Source of the DNA: CAWIVJ01 sp963839525
Lineage (GTDB): Bacteria > Cyanobacteriota > Vampirovibrionia > Gastranaerophilales > Gastranaerophilaceae
NCBI GenBank assembly: GCA_963839525.1
Contig: CAWIVJ010000007.1
Location: 248,001 to 312,000, forward strand
Reading direction: 5' to 3'
Length of the DNA: 64,000 nucleotides
Below the pieces are notes generated by a model that ran no database searches, was not told where the DNA came from, and saw nothing but the letters and a program-made list of their open reading frames with translations. Below, in pieces: positions 43,010 through 51,568 of this stretch; the first letter of the stretch is position 1; each line of letters opens with the position of its first letter. The position numbers and the translations under genes were made by a program.

Positions 43010-45622
43010 TTAACCCTTATCAAAAATTACAATCGGGAGGTCATGGTCTTGAGCGTATTTACGAAGCTCAAAAGGAATTTCTTCTGGATTACAGCTTTTA
43101 GCAAAAACAGCTTGAGGTTTTGGTGCGTATACTACAGCTTCATTCCAAGTATATTCAAACAATTTATCGTGGTCAGGTGCATTTTTATAATCCATCAATG
43201 AATCAGCAGCTTCTGTAAATGCTTTTCTTACTTTCAGGTCTTTAATTTCGTCAACACTTTGATACTGACTAATTTCCCTCATAAGTTTTGTATATTCTTC
43301 ATCAGACAAATTCAGAGACTTTTTAATATTTAATGCAATATAATTTCTATGTCTAAGTCTTCTTTCAAAAAGTGTTTTTATATTTTCCCTTTGAATTTCA
43401 CTTTTGATATCTTTAAATGTAGTGGCACCTTGCAAGTTACCTTGTAATTTAGCAAAAATACTTGATTCATTACCTTTTTCAGCTAACATTCTTAAATAAG
43501 TTGCTTCATGTTCAGGTTTATTGACAAACAAATAGTTCATAATATCAGCTACGCTCTTCATTCTTCCTGAATCCATGTCTTGAGGATATGCGGCAGCTAT
43601 ATTATTTTGGTCAACATGGAAAATTACTCCTGAATTAGAACAATTATTCATTTCCGTAATATCAGATTTTTCGCCATCAAATAGTGTTGCAACTTTGTCT
43701 TTGGTTACATAAGATGTACTGAATACTCCGTTTGCACCTTCTTGGGTTGCTCCGTTTAACATTTGTATAAAACCTTTATTTTCAGGACTGATAACATGTA
43801 CCAGTACTCTAAAGTTTTCAGGAGTTGCCGTAGGAGCAAAACCCATAGATGGTAAATCAGTACCGTCAGTTAAATGAACGATTTTATTATTTGTTGTTCC
43901 TTCAACTGTTGAAATAGCTGATGTTTCTATCTTTCTAAGTTGTGATGCTTTTGGAATAGCTGTTTGAGGTAAAAATACAGAAGCGGAATGTATCCTGTCA
44001 ACATTTTTACCAATTTGTTCAACCAAAGGATGTTCTAAAACACCGCCAAATGCTTTATAAATATCATCACTTGCAGCTTTCAAATCTGCCTTTGCAAAGA
44101 TTTGAGCTATTTGCCAATCATTTGGCTTTCTAAATTCAAATGCAAGTTTTAACCCAAGCATTTCAGCTTCATCTTGGGTCATTGGTTGATTAATTTGTTC
44201 TAACCAGTGGTGATTTCTTATCAAACCAACAACTCTTTCTTTTTCAATTTCTGATAAATCAGATTTTTTAAGCAAAGAAGCAACATCTTTAGCAGATATG
44301 ATATGGTGCAGTTTATCAACTTGTCCTTCTGTTTTTGCTATATCGTGGAATAAAATTGCTATTTTTGCCAGTTTTTTATCAGCTTCGTTAAGTTTTGCCC
44401 ATTTTGGGTCTTTTAATGCTTCCTGTAAAGTTTTTAATATGTGAATATCTAAAGTATAAGCATGAGCACCATGCTGTGATTTTCCAATAGTAGTTAAAAA
44501 TTCAGGATATACACTTGTAATTTCATTTAATGCTTTTTCTAATTCAGGTGATTCAGTGACTGAAACCCTATTACCGACTGTAAAACGTTCTACATTAGTA
44601 TTAAATTGTTCAATAGCTTGTCTGACTTTTGAATTTGAAATTTGAGATATTTCTTCCTTTGTTGCAGTTACAGGATACTTAACCAAATCAGTACCTGCAA
44701 AATCAAAGCCAAAAACTCTTGTAAATTCTTTAGCTTCTTCTTCGTTAAGCCCCTGCATAGCTTTTTTAGCATCAGTTACAAAACTTGCTCTTGGGTATTC
44801 AAGTTTGATTGATTTTATTTTGGCAACATCAATTTTACCTGAAATTAAAGCAGTTTCTAAATTAATCATTCCGTTTCTAAAGCTTTTTAGCATTTCAGGA
44901 TTGCTTAATTGTCTTACTTTTATAAAGCTTTTACCATCTTCAACCAAGCTTGCTGCTAATTTTTTAGTATCAATTTTTCCTGCTTCATCAACATGTATAA
45001 ACGGTAAATCAAGTTTTTTGTAGTCAGGAAGAAGTTTTTTAATATCAATTCCTTGAGATTCAAGCATTTGCGTCATTTGTGTTGTTTGCTGTTTACTCAT
45101 CTCCAAGGCATATAATAATTCTTTTCTATCAACTAAAGAAAGGTCTTCAATTCCTTTTGCTTTTAGTAATTTTTCAACATTAAGCTTACTGCTTAATGTT
45201 TCTAATCCTAAAAGGAACGAAAGTTGATTTCCTTTTAATAATTCACCATTAGCACTTCTTAAGTTAAGAACATTATTAGTTTCTTTAAGTAAATTTGCTT
45301 TCATCTTAGGAGATAATTCTTCCCTAAAGCCAAACATTGGGTTAAAATCAATTCCTGCTTTCATCGCTGTTCTCATATTAATGATCTGTTGGATACCAAA
45401 AATATCCTTTCCTGATAGTCTTGGCTTTACCTGACGCATCAACTGCTTCATATAATGCTTTAAATGCTGCATCTTCTTGATTCCAATGCGGTTTAGCTCG
45501 AGCATAATTAGCCCTATAAACCTTTGAGTACCGTCAGGCATTTTTTCTGAATATAGACGTTTATATAATTCTACATTTTCTATAGATAAATCCCAAACAA
45601 ATGAATACAATGAACATTTCAT
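43010..45622 (-). CDS. large HD-domain protein, intact C-terminal part of a broken gene
   Basis: 870 codons, of which roughly residues 75-870 look genuine. Helical region to about 380; HD phosphohydrolase domain at about 385-490 with HGAHAYTLDIHILKTLQ, AKIAILFHDIAKTEGQ, KLHHIISAKDVA and RNHHWLEQ. The C-terminal 270 residues are unassigned: FRVLVHVISPENKGF, GANGVFSTSYVTKDK, then a helical stretch and a closing NEAVVYAPKPQAVFAK. The STS and late ExxVxxP-like block faintly recall ADP-ribosyltransferase folds, which is only a guess. The true N-terminus lies further right in other frames (see 45390-46074). Confidence 0.7.
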   Translation of the reverse strand: MKCSLYSFVWDLSIENVELYKRLYSEKMPDGTQRFIGLIMLELNRIGIKKMQHLKHYMKQLMRQVKPRLSGKDIFGIQQIINMRTAMKAGIDFNPMFGFREELSPKMKANLLKETNNVLNLRSANGELLKGNQLSFLLGLETLSSKLNVEKLLKAKGIEDLSLVDRKELLYALEMSKQQTTQMTQMLESQGIDIKKLLPDYKKLDLPFIHVDEAGKIDTKKLAASLVEDGKSFIKVRQLSNPEMLKSFRNGMINLETALISGKIDVAKIKSIKLEYPRASFVTDAKKAMQGLNEEEAKEFTRVFGFDFAGTDLVKYPVTATKEEISQISNSKVRQAIEQFNTNVERFTVGNRVSVTESPELEKALNEITSVYPEFLTTIGKSQHGAHAYTLDIHILKTLQEALKDPKWAKLNEADKKLAKIAILFHDIAKTEGQVDKLHHIISAKDVASLLKKSDLSEIEKERVVGLIRNHHWLEQINQPMTQDEAEMLGLKLAFEFRKPNDWQIAQIFAKADLKAASDDIYKAFGGVLEHPLVEQIGKNVDRIHSASVFLPQTAIPKASQLRKIETSAISTVEGTTNNKIVHLTDGTDLPSMGFAPTATPENFRVLVHVISPENKGFIQMLNGATQEGANGVFSTSYVTKDKVATLFDGEKSDITEMNNCSNSGVIFHVDQNNIAAAYPQDMDSGRMKSVADIMNYLFVNKPEHEATYLRMLAEKGNESSIFAKLQGNLQGATTFKDIKSEIQRENIKTLFERRLRHRNYIALNIKKSLNLSDEEYTKLMREISQYQSVDEIKDLKVRKAFTEAADSLMDYKNAPDHDKLFEYTWNEAVVYAPKPQAVFAKSCNPEEIPFELRKYAQDHDLPIVIFDKG

Positions 45623-46074
45623 CCAAATTTTTGCCTTTTAATAAAGTTTCAGTAAATTCTTTTGTTTTTGGTTCTATTAATAATTTTTTAACTGTCGGAA
45701 TAAGTTCTTCGATTTCTTCATTATCAAATTTAAATTTATCTAAAAATTCAATTTTTTCTAACAAACCTTTTATTTCTAAATCAAAATCAAGAGGTTTCTT
45801 AATTGAAGTTTCTTTTATTTTGGCACCATCAGATTTAAGAGGCTTTGCTTAAAGACTTTTTTTATTTTGGTAGCAAGTTCTTCTGGTATAGGTTTAACTT
45901 TATTTTCAACAGTAAGTCTTGATAAAGTTGCTCTTGCATCATTAACAAGCGGGTTTGTTGTGGCTTGTACTTCTTCTTCAATTTTAGGCAAAACCTTTTC
46001 GCCCATCCTTTTGCATAAAATATAAATTTGTTTGCTATATTTGTAAGTGCTTTAAATGGTCTTATTCCAGCCAT
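45390..46074 (-). pseudogene. frameshifted N-terminal part of the HD-domain gene
   Basis: Plausible protein runs on in successive frames: MAGIRPFKALTNIANKF (start ATG 46074 behind GGGGA), KVLPKIEEEVQATTNPLVND, PLKSDGAKIKETSIKKPLDF, LLEKIEFLDKFKFDNEEI, WDLSIENVELYKRLYSEK, YRANYARAKPHWNQEDAAFK, and then the main frame. About five shifts are needed, near 45995, 45853, 45590, 45510 and 45395. Together with 43010-45622 this would be a gene of about 1,020 codons. No other gene of this size in the window is broken in this way. Confidence 0.7.
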
Positions 46075-46187
46075 AAAATAAAAATTCCCCAATAACCAAT
46101 CTATCTATATAAATATAAAAACATTTTGCATCAAAAAATTGCGTTCTAGTTAAACAATTGTATATTTTTATTTTATTATTGTTAAAT

Positions 46188-47948
46188 TTATTTTTTTCTT
46201 AATTGAAAAGCATAAGAACAACCTTCATCAGCTTTATCAATTTTTCCGTCAAAATCATTATCTATTCCATCCGAGCATGAACCTATAGAATCAAAAGACT
46301 CTGAAAGAGCATTGTATTTTAACCATTTATCGGGAATTCTTTGCCATAAGTATTGGAAAAATGTTTTGTAAAATAAAGAAATATCATGATCTTTAATTAT
46401 TATTAAGTTTTCATCATTTAAACTCTCTCCGCTTCTGGAAAAATTCATTGAGCCTATTAATGTGTACAAATCATCAATTATTATTGATTTTGAATGAAGT
46501 TTCCCGGCAAAATTTTCCGTTTTAACCTGAATTCCATTCTGCCTTAAAATTTTCATTTTTGAAGAGCTTGTATGAGTATTAGTTGCATCAAGTATTATTT
46601 TCACCGAAACTCCACGCTTTGATGCATTAATTAAAGAATCACTTAAATCTTTATGGGTTATTAAAAAAGCAGGGATGTAAATGTACTTTTGTGCATTATT
46701 TACTAATGGGATTATTTGTGTTGCTATTGCTTTATCTTGAGGTGAGAAATAAACTTTAACATTTTTATCCAAATTATCACAACTTTTCAACTTTTTCTTA
46801 TGAAATTTTCCGTTATACATTTGATTAAATTCTTGCCTGTAAATATCAGCTATTTTTTTTGAATTAATAAATAATACAACATTTGAATTGAATCCGGACA
46901 TATCGGTATTGCTGACATTTGCAGAACCTGTCATAACTGTTTTTTTATCAAAGATAAAAAATTTATTATGCATAATCGTGTTTTCAACATCATGATTATT
47001 ATTTGTAAAGATTTTTGCTAAATAAAGAGTATCGGGATAAATATTTTTATTATAAGAGTCTAAATCATAGATAAATCTAATATTAACCCCTCTTTTTTGA
47101 GCTTCTTCAAGTGCTTTTTGAATTTCAGGAATTTTTGTATACCCGTAAATTGCAAAATCAATTGATTCCTGTGAACGATTAATTTCACCCAATAATGCTT
47201 TGCAAATTTCTGTACTACACGAATTTGATGGTTTTAGAATCCTTGTCATATCTGTTAAAAATACCTTTATATAATTTGTTTGAAAAACTACTGCGGGACT
47301 CTTTATATTTGGAATTTCATCAAATTTTACTTTTTGCTTTTTGCCTCTTGCATTTTGTTCTTTTGCAAAGCAAAATTTACAAGGTTTTGCATCCTTTGGC
47401 AGTTGAAAAGCAGGCAAAATTTGCGAATTATGGGCAACAAGTCCATATTTGCAATTTAATTTATGGTATTTATGATTTTTATTATTTAAAATTATTAGTT
47501 TATATTTTCTGGCTTTTTCAACATTTTTCCAAAATTGAAAATCAGGAGTTTTATCCTTATAAAAGGCAAAACCTCTGGTTACCATCAAATTTTCGTAATC
47601 CTTATTATCAATTGTTATGTTAGATTTTTTTAGTTTAATCTTTTTCCCTTCAATTGTTTCTTTTGCAAAATTCTCAGCTAAAAAACCAAGTCCAATAGCA
47701 TCTTCTTGAGATATTTTTATTTTTTTTGCAAGCTCAAGTTGATTTTCAAACTGTTTTGTAGAAAAACTATTGATATTTTCAAGCAAAACCAGTTCTTCGT
47801 TATCTTCAACACCGTTTTTATTAAAATCAACAACAATTTCCGTAGGAGAAATTACTTTAAGAACCTGAAACTCTGTACTTCTCTGCGTATGATAAAATAA
47901 AAAAATTAAGAAAATTATAAACAAAAGAACAACTGAAATTTTTTTCAT
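46188..47948 (-). CDS. exported phospholipase-D superfamily protein
   Basis: 586 residues. N-terminal anchor or signal (3-20); a thermonuclease-like region (30-130) with DFNKNGVEDNEE; a zinc knuckle KYHKLNCKYG and PCKFC like Ada-type metal sites; two PLD motifs, MHNKFFIFDKKTVMTGSANV and HSKSIIIDDLYTLIGSMNFS, needed together for one active site. The C-terminus has CSDGIDNDFDGKIDKADEGC, a calcium-loop motif of secreted proteins. Likely a surface or periplasmic nuclease or phospholipase; DNA uptake or degradation is a reasonable guess. Confidence 0.85.
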   Translation of the reverse strand: MKKISVVLLFIIFLIFLFYHTQRSTEFQVLKVISPTEIVVDFNKNGVEDNEELVLLENINSFSTKQFENQLELAKKIKISQEDAIGLGFLAENFAKETIEGKKIKLKKSNITIDNKDYENLMVTRGFAFYKDKTPDFQFWKNVEKARKYKLIILNNKNHKYHKLNCKYGLVAHNSQILPAFQLPKDAKPCKFCFAKEQNARGKKQKVKFDEIPNIKSPAVVFQTNYIKVFLTDMTRILKPSNSCSTEICKALLGEINRSQESIDFAIYGYTKIPEIQKALEEAQKRGVNIRFIYDLDSYNKNIYPDTLYLAKIFTNNNHDVENTIMHNKFFIFDKKTVMTGSANVSNTDMSGFNSNVVLFINSKKIADIYRQEFNQMYNGKFHKKKLKSCDNLDKNVKVYFSPQDKAIATQIIPLVNNAQKYIYIPAFLITHKDLSDSLINASKRGVSVKIILDATNTHTSSSKMKILRQNGIQVKTENFAGKLHSKSIIIDDLYTLIGSMNFSRSGESLNDENLIIIKDHDISLFYKTFFQYLWQRIPDKWLKYNALSESFDSIGSCSDGIDNDFDGKIDKADEGCSYAFQLRKK

Positions 47949-47968
47949 CCATTCACCTTCTCAGCCTT

Positions 47969-48820
47969 TTAATTCTTATAATTTCCTATTTCAAAACCTA
48001 ATCGCTGAATTTTATCTTTTAAATCCATATTTTGCGTAATTTTAAACTCTTTTTGATGTTGATTCTTACTCATTTTTAAATTTGAGAAATTACATGGATG
48101 AATTATCGCTTCAACAACAGCATTCTCTTCTATTTTACAAAGTCCCTGATAAATAGATTCTTCATCCATTAATCCAGTATACCCTACACCAATTAAAAAA
48201 TCATTTGTCTGAAGATTATATTGCTTGATTATTTCTCTGTTTTTTGATGTAAAAGCGTTTAAGAGCAATATTTTCAAAATATTCAACGGATATTTTATAT
48301 TAATATGCTTTATTATATCTGGAACAATATAAAATTTTTCATATTGTGTTCTAACCTGATTTATACCATATTCTTTAGCCAATTTACATGTAACTTCAAA
48401 GATCTTTGGAATAGCATGCACATGAACATGTGAATCCAGATGATCAACTTTAGTAAACTTCAAAACTTTTTCAATCTGAAGTCTAAATTCTTGCTCTACC
48501 TTTTCTAAAAACAATGAGTTATCAGATAAATAAATTAATTTTAAATAACCTTTATTAAATTCGTTATTTGAATTTGTAAGAGAAAAGGTATCTGTAAAAT
48601 TTTGCAAAGATTTTCCTTCTATAATATTAAGATGCACTCCAATACCGAGATCAGAGCATTCCGGGATAATTTCATTAACCGCCGGATCAAAAGCTTCACC
48701 ATTAGCACATATACTTGCGCTTGTAAGAAAACCGCTGTGGTATCCCTCTAAAACGGCCTTATTGAAAGCTTTAGACATCCCAAAATCATCTGCATTAAGT
48801 ATAAATTTTTTGTTACTCAA
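47969..48820 (-). CDS. ChbG/YdjC family carbohydrate deacetylase
   Basis: 283 residues. NADDFGMSKAFNKAVLEGYHSG gives the first metal Asp pair; GVHLNIIEGK and VDHLDSHVHVHAIPKIF the metal His residues; EAIIHPCNFS the last. These enzymes remove acetyl groups from chito-oligosaccharides or related glycolipid sugars (HpnK is a relative). It is divergent from a polyprenyl-type GT2 gene, which suggests work on a lipid-linked or surface glycan. Confidence 0.85.
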   Translation of the reverse strand: MSNKKFILNADDFGMSKAFNKAVLEGYHSGFLTSASICANGEAFDPAVNEIIPECSDLGIGVHLNIIEGKSLQNFTDTFSLTNSNNEFNKGYLKLIYLSDNSLFLEKVEQEFRLQIEKVLKFTKVDHLDSHVHVHAIPKIFEVTCKLAKEYGINQVRTQYEKFYIVPDIIKHINIKYPLNILKILLLNAFTSKNREIIKQYNLQTNDFLIGVGYTGLMDEESIYQGLCKIEENAVVEAIIHPCNFSNLKMSKNQHQKEFKITQNMDLKDKIQRLGFEIGNYKN

Positions 48821-48893
48821 TATAATTTTTTCCTTGCCCTTGCGACATAAGTATTATAATATAAACATAGGAAATAAAATCGGAACTTTATAA

Positions 48894-49847
48894 ATGAGAA
48901 AACCAACCTTAGCAATTATTATACCTTGTTATAATGAAGAATTACTGATTGAAAGTACCGTAAACAGTCTTTTTGAAGTAATTAATTCACTGATTGAAAA
49001 AGACAAAATTTTACAAGATAGCTATATTTATCTTGTGGATGACGGTTCAAACGATAATACATGGTCAATAATTGAAACACTGCATAAACAAAACCCGCTT
49101 ATAAAAGGGGTTAAATTCGTAAAAAATTATGGAAATCAAAAAGCTTTAATGGCAGGGCTTCTTGGTGTACGTGAAATTGGATGTGAATGCGTTGTTTCCA
49201 TTGATGCAGATTTACAACAAGATGAATGGGCAATAGAAAAATTTATTGATAAATATTCAGAAGGCTATGACATTGTATCGGGGATTAGAAATGGCAGAGA
49301 TACTGATTCTTTCTTTAAAAAATATACCGCTTTATTCTTCTACAAATTAACGAATTTACTGGGAGCAAAAATTCCGGTAAATCATTCTGATTACAGACTT
49401 GTAAGCAAACGGGCTCTTGATATTTTAGCTCAATACAAAGAAACGCAATTATTCTTACGCGGATTTTTTCACGAAATAGGCTTAAAAACAGCTCATGTAA
49501 AATTTGATGTAAAACCTCGAACTTTAGGAAAATCTAAATTTAACTTTTTAAGCTTGCTTGGTCTTGCCCTTAACGGAATAACTTCTCTTAGTATAATTCC
49601 TTTGAGAATTATAGCCGTTTTAGGATTTTTAATGGCTCTTTTCAGTTTTGGTCTGGGTATTGAAGTTTTATATGAAAAAATAGTTTTAAATTCAACTCCG
49701 AAAGGCTGGGCCACTCAAATAGTTTTCCTTGCTTTCTTCGGAGGTATACAGCTTTTTTGCTTAGGCATAATAGGAGAATATTTAGGTCAGGTTTACCGCG
49801 AAGTTAAAGCAAGACCAAGATATATTAAGGATGTTGAGTTGTATTAA
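48894..49847 (+). CDS. GT2 membrane glycosyltransferase (GtrB/ArnC-like)
   Basis: 317 residues. GT-A domain: IIPCYNEELLIESTVNSL, YLVDDGSNDNTW, VVSIDADLQQDEW (DxD), and the acceptor region SDYRLVSKRALD with FLRGFFHEIG. Two C-terminal membrane helices (about 235-300) and the juxtamembrane GEYLGQVYREVKARP are the signature of polyisoprenyl-phosphate glycosyltransferases such as GtrB and ArnC. It would load a sugar onto undecaprenyl phosphate. A TATAAT lies 33 nt upstream of the ATG; no clear SD. Confidence 0.92.
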   Translation: MRKPTLAIIIPCYNEELLIESTVNSLFEVINSLIEKDKILQDSYIYLVDDGSNDNTWSIIETLHKQNPLIKGVKFVKNYGNQKALMAGLLGVREIGCECVVSIDADLQQDEWAIEKFIDKYSEGYDIVSGIRNGRDTDSFFKKYTALFFYKLTNLLGAKIPVNHSDYRLVSKRALDILAQYKETQLFLRGFFHEIGLKTAHVKFDVKPRTLGKSKFNFLSLLGLALNGITSLSIIPLRIIAVLGFLMALFSFGLGIEVLYEKIVLNSTPKGWATQIVFLAFFGGIQLFCLGIIGEYLGQVYREVKARPRYIKDVELY

Positions 49848-49854
49848 ATAAAGG

Positions 49855-49884
49855 CAAAAAAAAGCCGTCCTTTAAGAGGCGGCT
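49855..49884 (-). terminator. terminator facing minus strand
   Basis: AGCCG...CGGCT stem with inner CCT/AGG (49863-49884); on the minus strand it is followed by a run of Ts (A run at 49856-49863). The flanking genes are on the plus strand. Confidence 0.6.
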
Positions 49885-49889
49885 ACTAG

Positions 49890-49940
49890 ACTTGGGGAGG
49901 AGGTTATGAAAAACCTTTTTCGGTTTCTCATATAATTTTT
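49890..49940 (+). other. strong SD plus 9-codon ORF in a hairpin
   Basis: GGGGAGGAGG (49894-49903) stands 2 nt before ATG 49906; the frame MKNLFRFLI ends at TAA 49933-49935. The ATG and the first codons form the 5' arm of a hairpin (49906-49915 with 49922-49931, 9 of 10 pairs), followed by ATAATTTTT. Either a leader peptide element or a small RNA; on the minus strand the C-rich CCTCCTCCCC could act as an anti-SD. Confidence 0.35.
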
Positions 49941-50050
49941 ATCGGATTAATTTAAAAAAAACTTTAAAAATCTCCTCTAAATGATTTACATTTCTTAACT
50001 TTTTTGATATAATTTTAAAGCATTGAAAAGTTTAATGAGTAAAGGATTGA

Positions 50051-50635
50051 ATGGTTAAAATAATAAAATTACTGCTTGGATTATTTATATTTACTTCTGT
50101 CTTTTTTAATATGTGCTTTGCAGATGAAAATTGTAAATTACGAAATTATAACGAGATACAAATTGCTAAAGGAACATTTATTCCGGTCATAAGCTCTCAA
50201 GAAATTTCGACATTATACAGCGATATCGGCTCTAAAGTAAAATTCATTTCAACAACTGACTTGTATTTGCGCGAAACAAACATAATCCCTCAAAATACTG
50301 AATTTTTCGGCTACATTGAAAAACTTAACGAACCTGTAATAGGAACAAATGCTTCAATGACTATAAAAATTACAAAATTAAAACTTGCCGATGGTTTCGA
50401 AGTACCAATGAGAGGATATATATTCACTACCAACGGTAATATTATAGGCGGAGAGCTCACTGAACCCACAACTTATGATAAAATCCCCTCTTACAGGCAG
50501 GGATGTAAAAATTTTGTTGGATATGTGCCGGGGAACACTCGAAAAATGGGAGAACATAAAGTTGTTGCAGCCGGGGCAAATTTAATTATAGTACTTACTG
50601 GACCGTTATCTATTACACATACCGTAATAAATTGA
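50051..50635 (+). CDS. secreted protein of TonB cluster
   Basis: 194 residues with a signal peptide (3-25, cleavage after CFA). The mature part is beta-rich: EIQIAKGTFIPVISSQEIST, SDIGSKVKFISTTDLY, FGYIEKLNEPVIGTNASMTI, GFEVPMRGYIFTTNGNIIGG. The layout of initiator-level constants (KGTFIPV) and turns matches the next gene and is similar to VirB10/TrbI-type beta domains. No enzyme motif. AAAGGA precedes the ATG by 5 nt. Confidence 0.65.
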   Translation: MVKIIKLLLGLFIFTSVFFNMCFADENCKLRNYNEIQIAKGTFIPVISSQEISTLYSDIGSKVKFISTTDLYLRETNIIPQNTEFFGYIEKLNEPVIGTNASMTIKITKLKLADGFEVPMRGYIFTTNGNIIGGELTEPTTYDKIPSYRQGCKNFVGYVPGNTRKMGEHKVVAAGANLIIVLTGPLSITHTVIN

Positions 50636-50695
50636 CAAACAAATTATTTAGGATGATAATTATATTAGAAGGTTTTTACAGGAGGAAATGGTAAA

Positions 50696-51463
50696 ATGAA
50701 GACTAAAATAAAAAAGAATTTAAGCTTATTAATGTTAATTTCGCTCTTTGGAGCAAACGTATCTTTTGCTAAAAGCAATTATACATATCAGCAAAATAAC
50801 CCTCAGCCTCAATATCAAGGAAATTATTACCCGAATAACAACAACCAGAATTATTACCCCGGGCAAACCTTAAAAGGCCGGGTTGTAACTGTTCCGCCTG
50901 GAGTTTGCATGTCAGCAACAGTTTCAGCTCCTATAAGTTCTCAATATCTAACCATGGGGCAAACTGTAACAACAACTTTGGGTTCTGATTTTTATCACAA
51001 TGGAACATTAATCGCACCTGCAGGTAGTACTGTTTTAGGAACAGTAACTCAGGTTAAAAAAGCAAAACGCGGAACAATAAACGGTTCATTAAAACTAAGA
51101 TTTACTGAAATAACAACACCTTACGGAACAAGAATACCTATTTCGGCAACAATTAAAACGAGTGACGGAACAGGTATTTTAAAGGGAGGTACAAAAATAG
51201 ATACTGCTAAAGAGTATGCTAAAGATGTAGCGATAGGTTCAGCTGTAGGCGCTCTTGGCGGTCTTGTCGCTTCAGCTATCTCAGGAGGATCAAAAGGTAA
51301 AGGGACAGCTATAATGACGGGTATAGGTGCTGCGGGCGGTATTGCTAAGTCAGTTTACGACAAAGGTCAAGATGTAGTTATTCCTTCAGGCTCTACAATT
51401 GATCTTATGATAGACCAGCCAATTACTGTTAATCCATCAGGATATAATAGTTATGATTACTAG
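50696..51463 (+). CDS. secreted VirB10/TrbI-like beta-domain protein
   Basis: 255 residues: signal peptide (to SFA, about 25), a Gln/Asn/Tyr/Pro-rich linker (28-58), then a domain with LKGRVVTVPPGVCMSATVSA, NGTLIAPAGSTVLGTVTQVK, and a final VIPSGSTIDLMIDQPITV, the fold seen in VirB10 and TrbI. A Gly/Ala-rich helix (about 185-205) lies between. Probably periplasmic or outer-membrane linked. GGAGG before ATG. A hairpin separates it from tonB. Confidence 0.75.
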   Translation: MKTKIKKNLSLLMLISLFGANVSFAKSNYTYQQNNPQPQYQGNYYPNNNNQNYYPGQTLKGRVVTVPPGVCMSATVSAPISSQYLTMGQTVTTTLGSDFYHNGTLIAPAGSTVLGTVTQVKKAKRGTINGSLKLRFTEITTPYGTRIPISATIKTSDGTGILKGGTKIDTAKEYAKDVAIGSAVGALGGLVASAISGGSKGKGTAIMTGIGAAGGIAKSVYDKGQDVVIPSGSTIDLMIDQPITVNPSGYNSYDY

Positions 51464-51520
51464 TAAATCGGCTAATAAGTTTTTTTCACTTTTTAATTAA
51501 AATATGAAAAAATAAAAAAT

Positions 51521-51547
51521 AGATTGGGGCAGTTATTGCCCCAATCT
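51521..51547. terminator. perfect hairpin before tonB
   Basis: AGATTGGGGCA and its complement (51521-51531, 51537-51547) with a 5-nt loop. T tracts follow only on the minus strand (ATTTTTTATTTTTT), so in plus-strand transcripts it may act as an attenuator or RNase barrier rather than a terminator. Confidence 0.5.
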
Positions 51548-51568
51548 TACAAAGTCAGTGAGATAAAA

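Noticed and set aside
44805..45023. Plus-strand open frames inside the HD gene and other genes
   Set aside because: They lie opposite well-supported coding sequence and lack start sites and protein-like composition.
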